Assembly: GCF_012985205.1 (NCBI RefSeq)
Contig: NZ_JABEKS010000004.1
Location: 62,001-126,000, forward strand
Direction: 5' to 3'
Source of the DNA: Planctomonas sp. JC2975
GTDB taxonomy: Bacteria > Actinomycetota > Actinomycetes > Actinomycetales > Microbacteriaceae
Length of the DNA stretch: 64,000 nt
The number at the start of each line of letters is the position of its first letter. Within the stretch, counting starts at the first letter, position 1. Shown one piece after another: positions 61,131 to 64,000 of this stretch. Under the pieces are notes generated by a model. It ran no database searches, was not told the origin of the DNA, and saw only the letters and a list, made by a program, of their open reading frames with translations. The position numbers were made by a program, and so were the translations under genes.

Positions 61131-62420
61131 TCAGCCCTTCGCCGCCGCGGAGTTGGTGTCCTTGACGATGTCGGCTGCCGTGCCCTTGCCTGCCAGCAGG
61201 TTGACGACGGCGGTGTTCATCGCGTTGCCGACGTTCTGGCCGTACAGCGTGTCGAGGTACTGCGACGCGTACCCGGCCTTGTTGAAGGCCTCGAGTGCCG
61301 AGACGTTGTACGAGGCGGTCACGACGCCCTGCGCCTGCTTGTTCACCGGGATGGAGTCGAACGCAGTGGCGTAGGCCTCCTGCTGCTCCTTGGTGACGAG
61401 GAACTCGAGGAAGTCGGTGGCTTCCTTGGGCGCGTTTTTCGAGACGGAGTATCCGTCGATGCCGCCGAGCAGCGCCGTCGAGTCACCCTTGCCGCCGTTG
61501 ATCGCCGGGAACGGGAACCAACCGAGGTCGGACGGAACCTTCTGGTCGGCGGTGAGGCCGGCCATCACACCCGGGTCCCAGCTGCCCATGAGCTCCATCG
61601 CGGCCTTGTGGTTCGCGACGAGTCCGGCGGACGATCCTGCGCCCTGCTGGGCCGAAGTCGTGAGGAATCCGGAGTTGAACGGGTCGGACTTCAGGAAGGA
61701 GGCGAGGTCGTTGCCGGCCTTGGTCCAGCATCCATCGGAGAACTTGAGGTCCTTGGCCGTGGAGGCCATGGTCGTCTGGCTGCACTCGCGCAGGGCGAAG
61801 TTGTAGTACCAGTGAGCGGCGGGCCAGGCATCCTTCGCACCGACGGCGATGGCGTCGACGCCGCTCGCCTTGAGCTTGGCGACATCAGCTGTCAGCTCGT
61901 CGACGGTGGTCGGCGTCTTGGTGATGCCTGCCTTGGAGAACAGGTCCTTGCTGTAGTAGATGCCCTCGGGGAGGAAGTCGAGCGGCATGGCGTAGACCTT
62001 GCCGTCGATGGACGAGCCCGCGAGTGCTGCCGCGCCCGCATCGGTCTTCGCCGTCGAGGAGAGGTCGAGCGCCTGGATCTGGTCGGCGTCGACCATGGCC
62101 TGCATCTTGCCGCCGCCGCGCTGCAGGAAGATGTCCGGCGCGGAGTTGGAGTTCAGTGCGGTCTGGAGCTTGCCGTCCAGGTCTTCGTTCTGGATCGACT
62201 GCGGCTTGACCGTGACGTTCGGGTGGGCCTTGTGGTAGGCGGCAGCCGCGTCGTCGAAGAACTTCTGGCCGGGGCCGGTCGTCGAGTTGTCCCACAGCGT
62301 GATGGTGACCTTGCCGTTGTCGGACGTGGCGCTTCCGTTGCCGCTCGAGGCACACCCGGCGATTGCGAGCACGAGGCCCGCGCCGACCGCGATCGCAGCG
62401 AGACTGCGCATCTTCTTCAT
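61131..62420 (-). CDS. Sugar ABC importer, solute-binding lipoprotein
   Basis: A 429-residue family-1 binding protein. The ATG at 62420 (MKKMRSLAAIAVGAGLVLAI) begins a signal peptide ending in lipobox IAGC. AAGGAG lies 11 nt upstream. The mature part begins 'VTITLWDNSTTGPGQKFFDDAAAAYHKAHP', and 'DIFLQRGGGKMQAMVDADQI' and 'MELMGSWDPGVMAGL' are typical of the family. It is first gene of the operon, divergent from the LacI gene at 62592. The sugar is not predictable because no glycosidase is linked. Confidence 0.9.
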   Translation of the reverse strand: MKKMRSLAAIAVGAGLVLAIAGCASSGNGSATSDNGKVTITLWDNSTTGPGQKFFDDAAAAYHKAHPNVTVKPQSIQNEDLDGKLQTALNSNSAPDIFLQRGGGKMQAMVDADQIQALDLSSTAKTDAGAAALAGSSIDGKVYAMPLDFLPEGIYYSKDLFSKAGITKTPTTVDELTADVAKLKASGVDAIAVGAKDAWPAAHWYYNFALRECSQTTMASTAKDLKFSDGCWTKAGNDLASFLKSDPFNSGFLTTSAQQGAGSSAGLVANHKAAMELMGSWDPGVMAGLTADQKVPSDLGWFPFPAINGGKGDSTALLGGIDGYSVSKNAPKEATDFLEFLVTKEQQEAYATAFDSIPVNKQAQGVVTASYNVSALEAFNKAGYASQYLDTLYGQNVGNAMNTAVVNLLAGKGTAADIVKDTNSAAAKG

Positions 62421-62504
62421 GTGTTCAGGTACTCCTTGGTCATCGTTGACATGTCTGGCAGACGGGTTTCCGGACGAGTTCTGCTGTGCTCGGGCGGATT
62501 CTGC

Positions 62505-62527
62505 AAAACGATTTCGATAACGTTTTC
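62505..62527. promoter_or_regulatory. LacI-type operator with AAAACG/CGTTTT arms
   Basis: A 22-bp imperfect palindrome, AAAACGATTTCGATAACG then TTTT, with 9 of 11 pairs matching. It contains a second LacI-like core GATAACGTTTTC. It lies between the divergent binding-protein and LacI genes and is strikingly A+T-rich for this genome. Confidence 0.7.
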
Positions 62528-62591
62528 TATCACTGTTGACGCGGATCTGCGAATCGCCGGACGACACCAGCCCGTCCTGTACTGTGAACGG

Positions 62592-63638
62592 ATGATCACT
62601 GGCGTCGACGCAGCCCCCCTGGCTTCGAGGGTGACCATCACAGACGTCGCACGGGCTGCCGGTGTCTCGGTCGCGACGGTGTCGAAGGTGATCAACGAGC
62701 GCTACGGAGTTGCCCCGGCCACGATCGAGAAGGTCACCAGGGTGGTCGAGGAGCTCGGGTACGAGTCATCGCTGGTGGCCAGCAGCCTGCGCAGGCATCG
62801 CACGAACGTGATCGGCATTCTGGTGGCCGGGTTCGAGCCGTACTCGGTGGAGCTGCTGAAAGGCGTCTCGGCCGCCGCCCATGACACGCAGTACGAACTG
62901 CTGGCCTATTCGGGTCCGCTGACGGATGTCGCGCCCTCCGGCTGGGAGCGCCGCTCGCTCTCGCGTCTGGCCGGCACGCTCATCGACGGCGCGATCGTCG
63001 TCACGCCGACCGAGACGCTGCCGAGCACGAGCATCCCCGTCGTCGCGATCGACCCGCACGCGGGCAGAGGCGGGCCGGCGACCGTGGACTCGGACAACCG
63101 CAAGGGAGCCCGCACGGCCACGGAGTACCTCATCGAACTCGGACACCGGCGCATCGCTCACATCCAGGGACGCGGCGATCTCGAGTCGTCACGACTGCGC
63201 GAGCTCGGATACCGGGACGCGCTGAAGAACGCCGGAATCCCGTTCGACGAGGCTCTTCTCGCCAAGGGCGAGTACCGGCAGAGCGACGCGGAGGACGCAG
63301 CAAGGACGCTGCTGGCGCTTCCGGATCCGCCGACCGCGATCTTCGCGGCGAACGACCTCTCCGCCCTCGGCGTGCTGCACGTCGCGGAGGAGCTCGGACT
63401 TCAGGTGCCCCGCGACCTCTCCGTGATGGGATACGACGACATCCCCGACGCCGCGAGCTCCTCTCCCCCGCTGACGACCATCGCCCAGCCGCTGGCACGC
63501 ATGGGTGCCGAGGCTCTGCAGATGCTCACCAAGCTTCTGGCCGGCAAGGATGCCGCCCGCCACCGCCACCTGCAGGCCCGGCTCGTGGTGCGCGGCACCA
63601 CTGCGGCATCGCCACAGCCGGCCGCTGTGCGGCCCTGA
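62592..63638 (+). CDS. LacI-family transcriptional regulator
   Basis: A 348-residue repressor. The ATG at 62592 is the first start after the operator. The frame is open far upstream across the permease region, which is not coding on this strand. The helix-turn-helix is 'VTITDVARAAGVSVATVSKVINERYGVAP', the hinge 'LGYESSLVASSLRRHRTNVIGI', and the ligand domain contains 'IELGHRRIAHIQGRGD' and 'VPRDLSVMGYDDIPDA'. It probably regulates the divergent importer and itself through the AAAACG/CGTTTT site. Confidence 0.92.
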   Translation: MITGVDAAPLASRVTITDVARAAGVSVATVSKVINERYGVAPATIEKVTRVVEELGYESSLVASSLRRHRTNVIGILVAGFEPYSVELLKGVSAAAHDTQYELLAYSGPLTDVAPSGWERRSLSRLAGTLIDGAIVVTPTETLPSTSIPVVAIDPHAGRGGPATVDSDNRKGARTATEYLIELGHRRIAHIQGRGDLESSRLRELGYRDALKNAGIPFDEALLAKGEYRQSDAEDAARTLLALPDPPTAIFAANDLSALGVLHVAEELGLQVPRDLSVMGYDDIPDAASSSPPLTTIAQPLARMGAEALQMLTKLLAGKDAARHRHLQARLVVRGTTAASPQPAAVRP

Positions 63639-63733
63639 GTCGACCTGTGCCGGACGTCGCAGACCCGGTCAGACACGACGCACCACACGGTCAGGACTCG
63701 GCGTCTCGGACCGGATCGCCGACTATCCGTGCA

Positions 63734-63764
63734 CTCCCGACCGCTAAGACTCCCGACTGCTAAG
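63734..63764. repeat. 16-bp direct duplication at the glycerate kinase 3' end
   Basis: ACTCCCGACCGCTAAG is followed immediately by ACTCCCGACTGCTAAG, differing by one base. The second copy includes the stop codon of the glycerate kinase gene, so a duplicated stop-region sequence lies just downstream of it. Confidence 0.6.
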
Positions 63765-64000
63765 GCCGCCCGGCGCGCTCCGCGAGCACGGCTCCCGCAC
63801 GCCGAAGCCAGCGCACCGGATCGTCGATCGCGGACTGCACGTCCCCCGCGAGCTCGGCCAGCGCGACCGCGTCGGCGAAGCCGACCGGCTTCACAGCTAT
63901 CGAGCCGGCGACGAGGGCCATCGGCACACCCGCCGCACCTGCACGCTCGGCGACGACCGCCGGAGCCTTGCCGCCGTCCGTCTGGGCGTCGTAGCGACCC
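63760..64000 (-). CDS. Glycerate kinase (3' end only)
   Basis: The last 79 codons of a minus-strand gene entering from the right edge. Visible residues 'GRYDAQTDGGKAPAVVAERA' and 'AAGVPMALVAGSIAVKPVGF' followed by 'ADAVALAELAGDVQSAIDD' match the C-terminal part of type II glycerate kinases (GlxK/GarK), where the G-x-x-D-x-Q-T-x-x-G-K motif lies in the active-site cleft. The enzyme phosphorylates D-glycerate with ATP. It is convergent with the LacI gene. The N-terminal two thirds lie outside the window. Confidence 0.8.
   Translation of the reverse strand, partial: GRYDAQTDGGKAPAVVAERAGAAGVPMALVAGSIAVKPVGFADAVALAELAGDVQSAIDDPVRWLRRAGAVLAERAGRP

Noticed and set aside
60798-62591. A 946-residue LacI fusion
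   Set aside because: The N-terminal 600 residues are the antisense of the importer genes. The LacI protein has its own ATG at 62592 just after the operator.
1-64000. tRNA, rRNA, insertion sequences, prophage or integrase genes
   Set aside because: None was seen. No tRNA-like cloverleaf, transposase or integrase motif was recognised on either strand, though small RNAs cannot be excluded by eye.

Overview
The window is high-G+C DNA with actinobacterial features: Tat-type lipoprotein signals on two solute-binding proteins, many LacI-family regulators, GTG/TTG starts, at least one probably leaderless gene, and CUT1 sugar importers that lack their own ATPase. Gene content and product families look like a soil- or plant-associated member of the Microbacteriaceae. 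That placement is an inference from family resemblance, not from a marker gene.

Layout. 1-8.3 kb is ordinary housekeeping and accessory DNA: a SnoaL-like 3' end, VOC, YciI, small membrane proteins, a GNAT, a Bcr/CflA-type MFS pump, a PfkB kinase, a ROK regulator and a frameshifted alpha/beta hydrolase. 8.4-24.0 kb is a glucoside region. It holds a GH1 beta-glucosidase with a heavily operator-decorated promoter, a minus-strand operon (Gfo/Idh, TIM-barrel isomerase, ThuA, Gfo/Idh) divergent from a LacI regulator, and a plus-strand operon of sugar ABC importer, a GMC oxidoreductase carrying a fused gluconate-dehydrogenase-subunit-3-like domain, and a GH3 enzyme. 25.7-44.0 kb reads as a xyloglucan-oligosaccharide locus: GH42 beta-galactosidase, GH31 alpha-xylosidase, GH3 beta-glycosidase, LacI, YesL, a CUT1 importer with two tandem solute-binding-protein paralogues, and a GH95 alpha-fucosidase. 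A related operator appears in front of two of these transcription units. 44.1-50.7 kb is a second Gfo/ThuA pair with its own importer and LacI regulator. 51.0-53.9 kb is xylA-xylB, which would consume the xylose released by GH31. 54.2-58.8 kb is a PadR regulator with a fused, asymmetric ABC exporter. 59.2-63.6 kb is a fourth importer with a LacI regulator. The window ends in the 3' part of a glycerate kinase gene.

How it works together. None of the glycosidases has a signal peptide, so intact oligosaccharides are probably imported by the four CUT1 systems and trimmed inside the cell. The importers must borrow a shared MsiK-type ATPase encoded elsewhere. Each importer is divergent from, or next to, a LacI regulator, and perfect or near-perfect palindromes lie in the intervening promoters.

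The least explained signal is a family of 22-bp tandem repeats in five intergenic arrays (about 54 copies). All five lie just past the stop codon of a gene, and all five have the same orientation relative to that gene's transcript. They are C-rich and G-poor in mRNA sense, and several copies can form a short hairpin with compensatory changes. This is the best candidate here for something undescribed, possibly a 3'-UTR or Rho-linked element.
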